Shown here: positions 40,835 to 51,242 of the stretch, piece after piece
How positions within the stretch are numbered: position 1 is the stretch's first letter
Layout of the letters: each line of letters starts with the position of its first letter
NCBI GenBank assembly: GCA_022496185.1
Contig: WTXG01000237.1
Span: 1-55,111 of the forward strand
Length of the DNA stretch: 55,111 nucleotides
Direction: 5' to 3'
DNA from: Multifurca ochricompacta
Taxonomy: Eukaryota > Basidiomycota > Agaricomycetes > Russulales > Russulaceae
Notes under the pieces: generated by a model
What the model was told of the DNA's origin: nothing
Seen by the model: the letters and a program-made list of their open reading frames with translations, nothing else
The model's database searches: none
Made by a program: the position numbers and the translations under genes

Positions 40835-43800
40835 TCAATCAGGCTCTCGAGGCTGGTGTGAGGCAATGGGCTTAAAGAAAGCTCCTGTCTCCTGGAGGAA
40901 CTCCAGCAGGTGTCCAACAACTCCACATTGATTAAAGATCTGGGGGATGGTGAGGTCATCTAGGTCTTGGGGGGTTAGCATCCAAGTTGCCTGTGCTTGG
41001 GCATACAGGGGGCATTCGACCAAAACATGAATGAAGGTCGCCAAGGTGGAGGAGTTGCATGGGCAGGTGCGGGAAGAGATGGGGAGGTTTGGATGGAATT
41101 GCTCCTGGTAGTCTGTTATGTCCAGTGCGGGACGTTCCACATGACTTGTGCGACAGTGTGATACAGGGATTCGGATAAGAGACCAATAAGGTCCCTTGGA
41201 GTGAAGTGTGACAAGTCAAAGTCAAAGAGGCTGTACTCTAAGACGATGGTGAGTGGAAAGTGCCAGAAGCACTTGAGACAAGCAGATGTTCAAGGAAACA
41301 AGGGAAAGTCCAGAAGACTAGCACTGATGTATTCAATAAGTCGAGTCTGAGAGGTCTACAGGGTAGCTACAGTGGACTTATATACGTAAGGCAGTGGGCG
41401 TCTACGAGATAAGGATATGGAGTCAAGTGGGCCCAAATATCTGAAAGTGGAGGGCGTAAAGCCTGGCTTCTACTGATAGGGGATTAAGTAAATGTCCGAT
41501 CGTATGATAAGGAGATAAGCGATAAGCGAAGAAACCAGTAGGTAAACATGAACAACAAACAAGTCACGGGGATGGACGAAGGGCATGTGACGGATCCCAC
41601 GATGGAGATGTGATCTGGTAGTGAAGCGTAGGCAGCAGGGAGGGGTTATCGTTGGGCAAGGAAAAGAACGTGGGAAGAGATGGGGTTCGTAACATAGTCA
41701 GACACGAAAGCATGGCCTGTTGCGAGGCGCATTGCTGTGGAGCATGTGTGCTGGGAGAATGGAACCTTACGTTTCTTGGTAGCTGCAGTCCACAGAGGGT
41801 GGTTGGAGCCATCTGGGGGCCATGAAATGGAGAGGGAGTAGGTGCGGTAGTCGCTGCCTGAGGAGTTGGACTTGGAAGGGGTTGCCTGAGCACGGTCGTG
41901 GAGCCATTCTTCCCGCCAATTGTCATAGGCATGGAGTCGAGAGAGGGACCGCCACTGTAAGGGTGAGGGCTTCTCCTCCATATCACGGAGGGGGGTGTAG
42001 ATACGGGCATGCGTGGCAGCCTTGGCCGAGACCATGAGAGCATGGTAGGAAGCTCCCCCAGGGACCCACATTACCGTGAGGTTGGTGGCCGGGAATAACA
42101 AAAGAAAGTCAGTAAGTGATTGTTGGAAAGAACGAAATCACCTGTGAATTTGCACGGATCGCGTGAGTGGAGAGAGAGGAGGGCTGCTGAAGAGGACGCC
42201 ATCAGTACCACACAATCTGGAACAGGAGACCCACGTAGAAAAGCACAAAGCCAATGCATGGCGCGTGCTAGTCCAAACAGTTCCACGTTGTTCCGGGTCA
42301 CATTAGTGCCATGGCACCACTCCATGGTCCACTCGCCCTGGGAGTCCATTAGGGTTGCCGCCGCAGCTCCAACACGCTTGTTGTCAGCTCGGCCATCCTG
42401 TGACAGGGACACGCTGACATGTAAGAGAGCAAGACGAGCGCAGTTCCCGAAGGATAGCTGCAAGTTCATCTTTGCATGTTTGGGGAGCACAGGTGCCCAG
42501 AAAGGTGACATGGGGGCCCATCAGGGAGCTCCCAAGGGGCCAGGGCGAGTACATCTACAGGGCTAGAGAGTGGGGGTGTCCACGCAGCGAGGAGACGCAG
42601 GGGAGTCGGGTGTACTAGGGTGCGATGGGAGGGGGTGGGAGGTTGGTGCCAGAGTGAGTCATCTGCAGCAGCCAGAAGGCGCAAGGAAGGCTGGGAGTGG
42701 CAGGAGGGGATGTGTAGCGGAGGACGTAGTGTCTGCCACTTGTGGACATAGTGGCGCATTGGGAGAAGGTGCACAAGTTCATGCAGCGCTTCTGGGGAGC
42801 TGTGTGGAAAGATCCAGAGATCACTTGACCTGATGTTAGTGACCTTCTGGAGCATTGATGAGGCTGGATGACTGTTGGCTGTGACCCAGAGTTGTGAGCC
42901 ATAGGTAAGGACTGGGGAGACAGACTGCATTAAGGAGAAGTCTCCAGTTAGCCATGGAGAGGCCATGTTCAGTATTCCCTAGGACATGGAGTGCCTGGAG
43001 GGAAGCTTGTGCACGATGGCACATGATTTCTGTGTGCGGGCACCAGGAGAGGTTTTTAGTGAAGAAGAAACCCAGGTAACGCACCTGGGCCCCAGCCTTC
43101 ACATAGTAGTATGTAGAGTGGGATGGCTGGGGCAAGTAAATGCCAGCAGGTGGTAAGTTGCGTTTATGGGCGTGTGAGAAGAACAGACATTCCGACTTGG
43201 CTGGGTCAATGGACATGCCGGCATGGGTCAGCCAGTTGATTACCTTAGCATAGCAGGAGCGGAGGGAAGAGGAGACAGCGTCCCAAGTGGAGCCCCAGGC
43301 AAAGAGGAGACCATCATCGACATACATTGACAGACGGCATCCAGTCCATGAGGAGGCAAGAGCCAGGAGGGGCACAGTGTAAAGAGTGGAAAGCACTGGT
43401 GAAAGGGGGGAGCCCTGTGGGGTGCCAATGAGAACTGGGTGAGCAGGGCCAACCTCATTGTTGAATGACAAGGAAGCTGTGCGGCCAGTGAGAAAGGAGT
43501 GGACCCACCCCACCAGGGTTGGATCATGACCCAAGAACTGAAGCACAGAGGCACAGCATGAGGGGTGGACGTGGTCAAAGAAACCAGATACATCGAAGAG
43601 AACAATACCACAGACAAGGCCTCGGGACCAGGATGTAGAGACATCATGGACAAGGGAAAGTGCTGAGTCCAGGCAGCACGAGTTGGAGTGGGCACCAAAC
43701 TGGGCTGAGGACAGAGTATGGAACCTGTCAATGTCAGAGGTCAATTGGCATGCAATGGCCTTATCCATCAGTTTGCCCAGCACCTCCAAGAGAGAGATTG

Positions 43801-45121
43801 GGCGGTATGCCTTGGCAAGCAAGTAGTCAGGTTGGTTTGGTTTTGGGAGCACCACTGTAAGGGCACGCTTCCAGCAAGGAGGGACATAGGAGTGGGAGAG
43901 GGATGCGTTGAACAGATCCACCACCAGGTAAGAGAGAGAGGGCCAGGCCCACTTGAGAATCCTCCATGAGATCCGGGAGAAGCCTGGTGCAGAGGAGGAT
44001 GACGTCTTGCATAGGAGAGTGGAGACTTCATCAACAGAGAGTGGTTCAAAGACACAGGTGGGCAGAGGGGTGGGGTCATCCAGGAAAGAGTCAGGAACAG
44101 GAGCAGCCTCAGTGCCAAAGAATTGTGAGACAAAGACTGTCTCAATGTCAGGGTGGTCCCAAAGTAGAGGGCCATCAGGGCGGCGGATGGTGGGGACAAT
44201 GGAGACACAGCGGCCATGGTGCCACTTGGCAACTTCCCATACACTACTGTTGGCAATCGTGTCATCAGCCCAGGCACACTTGGCCTGGCAATCTCCTTGC
44301 GGAGGGCTGCCTGGGCAAGGCGCCTTGTTTCAGGGTCTGAGCAAGCATGTCGAAGAGCTGTGACAGCCTGAGAACAGGCAGGCCGCCACCAGCGGGAACA
44401 TTTGGCTTTTGGTGAAGACTTGACAGTGAGCCAGCGGTCAGCCAAAACCATTAGTGCATCCATGATGGCATCGGACTGAGTGTCAATGTCAGCTGAGGAA
44501 AGAAGAGGTTGCTGAGGAGGAAGCAGGCTGTCCAGGTGGGCACGCCAGGAGATGAGAGTGTCATCCGACACAGCTGTGAGGTACACAGTGCGTTCAGGAG
44601 CATGGGCCGGGGCTAGGAGGGAGTGTTGCCAGGAAGCACGGAGGCCTGCATGATCAGATGTGATACCTGCAGACCAGTCCAGAATAGGAGGGCTGAGTGA
44701 GTTGGAGGCTGACAAGGCTGGTGAAGTCCACATCAAGTCAAGGGTGCTGGAGTGGGTGTTGCCTTGGCCTAAGCAGGTGATTACTCCAGGGGAAGAGACA
44801 AGTGTGAGGTCTTGGTCTGCAGTCCAGTCTAGAAAAGAGCCAGCATGTGCAGACACTGGCAGACCAGGAGGGGACCAGACAGGGTGGTGGAGGTTGAAGT
44901 CTCCAGCTAGAACCAAAGGAATGTGAGGGTCAAAGTCCAGACCCAGCAGTGTGTCAAGTGCTGTGGGGTCACGGACATCATTATAGAAGGAAAGTAAGCG
45001 GAGGATCTGGCCTTCAATGCATAGATCACTCATGATCAAGCATGGGTGGGCAACAAGGTCATGTCGGGTAGTGAACGATGCGAGGTAGGGAACTTGTGGA
45101 TCCGTTGGCTGGGAGCGATGG
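40835..45121 (-). pseudogene. LINE ORF2-like polyprotein (endonuclease, RT, RNase H, zinc knuckle)
   Basis: Read from 45121 downwards. An APE-type endonuclease comes first (VLAGDFNLHHPVW, GITSDHAGL). The RT follows (VLFDVSGFFDHVHP, GTPQGSPLSPVLS, MYVDDGLLFAWG). An RNase H-like domain comes next near 42100-42500 (SQDGRADNKRVG, NVELFGLARAMHWL; the third acidic residue appears lost). The C-terminal knuckle is CPCNSSTLATFIHVLVECPLY. Frames change near 44290 and 42914 and elsewhere. The two examined fit gain or loss of one base in a G or C run. The solo LTR at 41114 splits the frame between GHAFVSDY and QEQFHPN, which rejoin cleanly without it. RNase H plus this knuckle fits Tad-like fungal LINEs. 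The 5' end is outside the window. Confidence 0.85.
41114..41694 (-). mobile_element. Solo Gypsy LTR inside the LINE
   Basis: 581 bp, TGTTATG to CGTAACA, flanked by TAGTC duplications (41109-41113 and 41695-41699). It carries the TATATA box and the AGACTCGACTT 11-mer region with a small insertion beside it (GAGTCTGAGAGG on the plus strand). It is more diverged than the LTRs of the complete copies. Confidence 0.93.
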
Positions 45122-45714
45122 TGTTACGTCCGGTGCGGGACGTTCCACACGACTTGTGTGACAGCGTTCGTTCGTATATCGGATAAGAGACCAATGGGGT
45201 CTCTTGGAGTTATGCGGGAAAAGTCAAAGTCAAAGAGGCTGTACTCTAAGACGATGTTGAGCGGAAAGTACCAGAAGTACTTGAGATGGTCGAGTCAGAG
45301 CGTTCAAAGGGAAGTCCAGAAGACAAGCACCGATGTATTCAATAAGTCGAGTCTGAGGTCTACAGTGTAGTTACAGCGGACTTATATACGTAATCGAATG
45401 GGCGTCTAAAGATAAGATAATGCGGAGTCATGTGGGCCCGAATATACGAAAGCGGAGGGCGTAGAGCCTAGCTTCTGATAGGGTATTAAGTAAGTGTCCG
45501 GTCGTAAAGATAACAAGATAAAGGATAACGCGATAAGAGTCAAACATAGGTAAACAACGGGTCAACAAGTCCAAAGCGAATCACGGGGACGGGAGCAGGG
45601 CACGTGAGGGGTCCCAGGATGGGGACGTGATCAGGAAGTGTAAGGTAGGCGGTAAAGAGGGGTCGTCGTTGGGGAGGGTGAAGAAAACAGGGTTACTTGG
45701 CAGAGACTGTAACA
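45122..45714 (-). repeat. Element G 3' LTR
   Basis: 593 bp, TGTTACGTCCGG to ACTGTAACA on the plus strand. A polypurine tract (plus 45715-45728, TCACCCCCTCTTCT) adjoins it. Confidence 0.93.
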
Positions 45715-45745
45715 TCACCCCCTCTTCTGGTTCTAGCAGACCCGG

Positions 45746-46951
45746 CTAGAAACGACTCGTACCGTCATCATCCTGTACCAACTCCAGGTAATCGTCGGCT
45801 ACATTACGATCATCCATTGCATAGTTCTCCTTATCCGAGTCTTGTGGGCACTGGTGAGTACGGAGAAACCCATAAGGGCCACGCTGACCACACGAGCGAC
45901 AGAGATCATGGACTGGACAGTCCAGTTCTCGATGTCCTGCATTGTGACGGAGACACTTGCCGCACCAGCCGGATGGATTGATAATGGTCGGGGCGACTCC
46001 TATATGGCGAAAGATGCAGAACCGGCTCCAGTGGAGATTGCTGCGACAGTGCCGACACCACTTGCGGTTGAGGGGACAGTTCCAACTGATATGGTACTTA
46101 CTGTCGCACCTCCAACACGTCTCTCCTCGGGGGTTCTCGTGCATACGCGGCATCTCAAACCGATTTGGTAGCAGTTTTGGGGCGGCTCCTAATGATCGCG
46201 GGGGGAGAGGTCGCGCATACGTATCAGCGTACCTTTCAGCGATGGTTTGGTACGCATCCCCCGCCTCCAACCTCTTTCGAATCTCTACCAGTTCCTGCTC
46301 CACTTGAAACATGCCGTTGGTCAACCGCGCCATCATCTTCGCATGCTCTTTGTACTGTTGGTTAAGCGTGGTGCGCAGTGTCAAGTTCTTCCGCAGTCTC
46401 ATTACCTCAGCCTTGAGACGCGGAAGGCGCATATCATTCAGTACCTCGTCGATCGCGAAGGCGCGAGAGTCCTCGGCGGCCAGGTGTCCGAGTTGTTCAT
46501 CGGTCATGGTGTGGTGAAGACGTCCCGTATACCTCTCTTCTAAATAGACTGGGGCCCCATAGACAGGGCCGTTCTTCTTCATACACCCAGCTACGTCCAT
46601 TCCTCCGTTGGTGTAGAATATATACTTCGCAATGGCGACTGTCCCGTCAGCCATGGTGATTTCAAGCGGGAAATACGTCGAGGAGTTCGGGTTATTGGTG
46701 AAAAAGGGGAACTCCGGCACTTCGTCATCCAACTCCATACCTAATAGGTCATTCGGGTGCGGTTCTTCACTGTGTTCGAAGTCATCATTCGGGTTAGGGG
46801 ACTGGTTCTTGACCCGAGCCTTCGTGGCCTCATAGTCGATGGGTGAGGAGGGGCGTGTGGAAGGGTGAGCGGACGGGAAATTCTCGACAACTACGGTGGT
46901 GGCAGCGAAGGCGTCGACAGCGGCGGAGGCAGCGATGAATGAGGAAGACAT
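45746..46951 (-). CDS. Element G third ORF, four-module zinc protein (401 aa)
   Basis: Intact, from ATG at 46951 to a TAG just before the polypurine tract. The frame is also open upstream into the pol end, but the conserved start MSSSFIAASAAVDAF is used. All four zinc modules are complete. Compared with A and B, the C-terminal cysteine region and the central FPLEITMADGT...GGMDVAGCMKK block are nearly invariant, while the N-terminal 70 residues vary more. That pattern is expected of a protein under selection. A second nucleocapsid-like or other nucleic-acid-binding role is possible. Confidence 0.87.
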   Translation of the reverse strand: MSSSFIAASAAVDAFAATTVVVENFPSAHPSTRPSSPIDYEATKARVKNQSPNPNDDFEHSEEPHPNDLLGMELDDEVPEFPFFTNNPNSSTYFPLEITMADGTVAIAKYIFYTNGGMDVAGCMKKNGPVYGAPVYLEERYTGRLHHTMTDEQLGHLAAEDSRAFAIDEVLNDMRLPRLKAEVMRLRKNLTLRTTLNQQYKEHAKMMARLTNGMFQVEQELVEIRKRLEAGDAYQTIAERYADTYARPLPPRSLGAAPKLLPNRFEMPRMHENPRGETCWRCDSKYHISWNCPLNRKWCRHCRSNLHWSRFCIFRHIGVAPTIINPSGWCGKCLRHNAGHRELDCPVHDLCRSCGQRGPYGFLRTHQCPQDSDKENYAMDDRNVADDYLELVQDDDGTSRF

Positions 46952-47022
46952 ATCAGTTGTGGTTAGGACGTGGCTGGTGAGGCGTTGTTCTGGGGAAGGG
47001 ATGGTGAGAGTCTGTCCTCCTT

Positions 47023-49122
47023 TTAATTGTTCTTGGGCGCTTCTGGATGTCGGACATGAAACTCCGAGATAAGAACCGGGGCGAAGATATTCCCGGCTGG
47101 TTCCCACGAGTTGTCAGAGTCAGGGAACCCTTTCCACTTGATAAGGTATTGCAGTTTGCGCCCACGGCCTTTGTACCTGGAGTCTAGAATCTGCTCCACT
47201 TCCCACTCCGCTTCACCATCAATTAATTCAGGGGGGGTCTTGGGAAGTTTTCCCCGTGCAGGGACGTTTCCTTGTAGGGTGTCAGAAGTCGAGCATGGAA
47301 GACTGGATGGATTCTCCATGTGGATGGGAGCTCGAGTTCGTATGACACATCTGACAGCTTCCTTGTTATCTTGAAGGGTCCGTGACGTCGGGGTGCTAGT
47401 TTGGCCGTTGGGTGTGACGTACGAATATGCTTCCCTTCTAACCAGACAAGTTCATTGGTCTGATAAGGTGTGAACTTTGATGGCCTTTCTGAGAGGGTCT
47501 GTTGCGCCTTCAGCAGGTTTTCATTGGCTGATTTCCTAATCTCGTCCCATTGGTTGATACGTTGCGCAGCTGAGGGGACATTTGTGGGTTTTGCGGTCCA
47601 GGTGGTGCGCGGCGTCCATCCCATGATAAGTGAAAATGGGGAAGTTTTAGTGGTACCGTTGGGCCAGGAGTTGTGCGCAAATTCCGCAGTTGCCAACCAG
47701 TCAGCCCAATCATCCTGTTGTCCATTGCACCAGAATCGCAGATACTGTTCTAACCACTGGTTCGTCCTTTCTGACTGCCCATCAGTCTGTGGATGATAGG
47801 CAGTCGAGATGTTTTGGGTGACGTCTAAGACTTTACAGAGAGCCTTGGCAAATGTGGAGGTAAAACGGGGGTCTCGGTCGGAGATAATCTTTTCAGGGAT
47901 GCCATAATGCCTGTAGACGTGATCCAGGTAGAGCTTGGCTACTCCTTCTGCTGTAATGGACTCGTTGCATGGTATAAACAATGCTGCCTTGGAACAGTCG
48001 TGGTCTGTGATGGTCAGGATGGAATCAAAGCCCCTGGAAATGGGAAGCTTGACAATGAAGTCCATTGCGATGGTCTGGAACGGGAGCGAGGTCACAGGAG
48101 TAATTGGGGATAATGCTGGTGGATGTGGGTGCGTGTTTACTTTATTGGCTTGGCAGTCCGCGCATCCTTTCACATAGGTTTCCACGTCCTTTTTCATGTT
48201 TGGCCACCAGTAATCTCATTTGGCCAGGGCGTATGTATTCGCAATGCCGGGGTGTCCTGTGGAGGGAAGGTTGTGGTGAAAATGGATCACCCCCCTCTTA
48301 ATGTTGTCGCCACCGGTGACAACGAGTCGATCCCCGTCCTTCCACCAGAGGCCGTCGATCCTCTTCAGGTTATGTGCCTCCGCCCATGTTTCGCATAACT
48401 GTTGATTCATGTTTTGCGAAACCTGGGCCCATAGATCCATGTCATGAAGGCTGACGATGGCTGTCTTTGCAAAGACTTCTTCGGGGAGTACAGTGATATC
48501 ATTGTTGTCCTCCTCCCTGCTGCTCAAGTCGGGGCGTCGTGACAGGGCATCTGCGCGTGCATTGCGGCTTCCCGCAATGTGTTTCAATACAAAGTTGTAT
48601 TCCTCTAGCTCGAGGACTTCGCGCGCAACTCGTCGGCTGATTTTGTGAGGTTCTTTCCAATAGAGCAGATTGGAATGGTCGGTGTGGATGACAGTCTTGT
48701 GAGGGGTCCCCGCCAAGTATGGCCGCCAGTGTCGTAGTGCTTTTACAATGGCGAGCAATTCTCTATCCCAGATGTCATAATTTCGTTCAGCCGGTGAGAA
48801 TGTCTCTGAGTAAAAGGCGACCGGGTGAAGTAATCCCGTTGCGTCTCTTTGGTTTAATACCGCACCATTGGCAAAGTGCGATGCGTCGACTTCTAACTCG
48901 AAGGGCTTTTCTAAGTCTGGCTGTAGAAGGACCGGTTCTGAGCCAACGATATCTCGGATACGTTCGAAGGCTTGTTGTTGTTCACTCGTCCAGTGCCAGG
49001 GTACATCTTTCTTTAACAGCCCATTTAATGGCTGGGCGATTCCTGAGAACCCTCGTACGAATCGTCGGTAGAAGTTACAGAATCCAACGAAGGATCGTAC
49101 ATCCTTGGTACATGTGGGTGTG
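47023..49122 (-). pseudogene. Element G pol, C-terminal part
   Basis: It covers the end of RT (FCNFYRRFVRGFSGIAQP), RNase H (DRELLAIVKALRHW, TDHSNLLYWKEP), the H2C2 finger, integrase core and chromodomain (YLIKWKGFPDSDNSWEP), ending in PKNN. A TGA lies at 48216-48218 (AKRDYWWP elsewhere). A frame change at about 47228 fits loss of one C from a run of eight. The N-terminal pol, gag and 5' LTR are separated by element F. Confidence 0.9.
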
Positions 49123-49706
49123 TGTTACGACCTCTACCGTCTGCCCCCGTTTTCTTTCTACTCCCCAACGACGACCCCTCCCTGCCACCCACCTTGCACT
49201 TCTCGATCACGTCTCCATCGTGGGATCCATCACATGCTTTACTTCCATCCCCGTGACCCGCTTTGTACTTGTTGACGCACGTTTGCTTATGATTGACTTG
49301 TTATCTCGTTATCGCCTTATCTTTACGACCGGACACTTACTTAATACCCTATCAGAAGCTCGACTTTACGCCGTCCGCTTCCGTATATTTGGGCCCACCT
49401 GACTCTATATTCTTATCTTGTAGACGCCCATCGAGTTACGTATATAAGTCCGCTGTAGCTACACTGTAGACCTGAGACTTGACTTATTGAATACATCGGT
49501 GCCTGTCTTCCGGACATCCCTTTGATCTCTGACTCAGTTGTCTCAAGTACTTCGGGTACTTTTCCGTTTAACATCGTCTTAGGGAGCGCCCCTTTGACTT
49601 TGACTCATCCCACTTCATCTCCAAGGGACCTTATTGGTTTCTTACCTGAACCTACGAACCGCGCTGTCACACAAGTCGTGTGGAACGTCCCGCACCGGGC
49701 GTAACA
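49123..49706 (+). repeat. Element F 5' LTR
   Basis: 584 bp, TGTTACGACCTC to GGGCGTAACA. TATATAAG at 49441-49448 and the 11-mer AGACTTGACTT at 49475-49485, 34 bases downstream. The 11-mer differs from those of both A/C and B. Confidence 0.93.
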
Positions 49707-49708
49707 TC

Positions 49709-49719
49709 AAGTCAAGTCT
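49709..49719 (+). promoter_or_regulatory. Element F self-complementary primer-binding site
   Basis: AAGTCAAGTCT, exact complement of AGACTTGACTT at 49475-49485. This is the third sequence version of the pair in this window that keeps full complementarity. Confidence 0.8.
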
Positions 49720-49725
49720 CTCATC

Positions 49726-51242
49726 GTGGCTTCCAGCCGCAGTCAGACCTTGTTTAAAGAAGAGCTCATCGAACGAAGAGACGAGAATAATCTTTCGCAG
49801 CAGACACTTGGTTCTGCCGCCTGGAAAGACTTTGAGTCCGAGTTTGGATACTACGTCTATCACGACGGAAGATACCAACCGGTAGAATACGACGACGAAA
49901 AGAGGGTTTGGTATCGTATCCGATACTCGGACAGCCGACACTCTTGGGTCACTACAGGACCTGCCCCACCTGAATTTGGATTAGGCCCGTGGAGAGAGAA
50001 TCCCCCGGCCATTGTCACGGACTCTGAACCAGAAGAGTACGTAGAAGAACATAGCGAAGAAGCACTGGTATTAGCGTCGACTACAACCCCAGTTGCACCG
50101 GCAGTTGTCACGATCAGAGCCCCTGCTTTGACAACTCCTCAGATATCCACACAGTCCACCAGCACCGTCACCACACTGAAACAAAGAATGTCCACTATCG
50201 CTGCCCAACTCCCAGACCCAGCCCCTCCACCTCCGCCGCCCCCACCAGCCATGATACCGCCAAACATCCCTCCACCCTCGGGACGGCTGTCGGGAGTACT
50301 ACCCCAGACCTTCACAGGGGACCGCTCCCAGAGCAAGAAATTTATGTTGGAGTTTACAACATTCAAAAATTTCAACCACGATGTCCCTCAGATCATTAAC
50401 CCCTTCCAACGCGCCAACCTCTTCCTATCTTTGATACGAGGGGACGCGGTAGACGACTGGACAATGGAGCAGCTGGAGTGGCTGAATGAACAAGTCGAAA
50501 GTGGTCGTCGCACCACTAGTGAAGTTCTTTGGGAAACCATCGCCCAGAGATTTAAGGATGCATTTACGGACGGACAGGCCAAGCAGAAGGCTGCCTGGGA
50601 GTTGAAATCCCTTAAAATGGAAAAAGGGGAATTAGATGCCTACGTGGCTAAATTCAGAAGCCTGGCTAACAGGGCTGGGTATGACACGGATGAGGAAGCA
50701 ATGCTGGACCTCTTCTCACAAGGGTTGCCTAACCCCCTAGTCAAAAACATCATCCAGTTCCACCACCCCCAGGATTGGGATGCGTGGGTTGATGCTGCTC
50801 GACGACAGCAGCAAGATTACCTCGACTTCCAGACACGCTTTGGGGTCGATACCAAGAAGGGGAAAACTCGAGACCAGTGGAAGGCTGCCTTCGGGGTCAA
50901 GCCCGCCCATGCTCCCCAAAGGGATCCAAATGCAATGGATACCTCAGCTGACAGAACCAGAGCACGGGTAGCGCTGACAGAAGACGAAAGGCAGACCCTA
51001 ATGAAGGAAGGAAGGTGCTTTCGCTGCAAAGCACTGGGTCATATGTCGAGGGAATGCCCAAAGAAAGGAGCACGAGTGGCGGAAGCTACGGTTACGCCCA
51101 TCCGCAATAACCCACCTACCATCGAGAAAAGACGCCGACGAAAGAAGAAAAGGCGCAAGAGATATGGGCAAACATGATGAAGGAAAGCGAGGAAGTGCGG
51201 GCCATCTTGGTAGAGAAGGCTTTCGCCAAAAAGGATTTTTGA
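49726..51242 (+). CDS. Element F gag
   Basis: The best-preserved gag. It opens at GTG 49726 with MASSRSQ-like sequence and no TGA interruption. In order: N-terminal FGYYVYHDGRYQ block, acidic linker, a run of eight Pro, capsid-like domain (RANLFLSLIRGDAVDDWTM) and the knuckle CFRCKALGHMSREC near residue 430. One base is missing near 51128 (within GAGAAAAGACGCC, compared with element B), which shifts the last 38 codons; the true end is TGA 51240-51242 after AKKDF. The first in-frame ATG lies about 150 codons in, yet the upstream region is conserved, so initiation at GTG or an unseen spliced start is implied. Confidence 0.85.

Larger units (their letters stand above)
25626..45121 (-). mobile_element. 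Degenerate LINE (non-LTR retrotransposon), split by later insertions
   Basis: A minus-strand LINE inferred from a 10-base T run at 25626-25635 (poly-A tail on the minus strand), presumed 3' UTR at 25636-25816, and coding remnants at 40835-45121. Element B (25817-40771) and a solo LTR (41114-41694) lie inside it. Element G begins at 45122, so the 5' part of the LINE lies beyond G and outside the window. Linking the T run to the coding part is inference: both flank element B and share its AGGAG duplication. Confidence 0.7.
45122..49122 (-). mobile_element. Ty3/Gypsy element G, 3' half (rest beyond element F)
   Basis: A minus-strand Gypsy element inserted in the LINE; GATGG precedes it at 45117-45121. 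Present are the 3' LTR, ORF3, chromodomain, integrase, RNase H and the end of RT. At 49123 element F interrupts it, so its 5' half should resume beyond the right window edge. It is closest to element B in LTR length and ORF3 sequence. Confidence 0.92.

Noticed and set aside
42071..42566. Plus-strand frames across the LINE
   Set aside because: They are antisense shadows of the GC-rich LINE coding sequence, which itself shows RT and RNase H motifs on the minus strand.
48719..49402. A 227-codon plus-strand frame
   Set aside because: It is antisense to RNase H and RT of element G and runs on into the element F LTR. No protein-like conservation.
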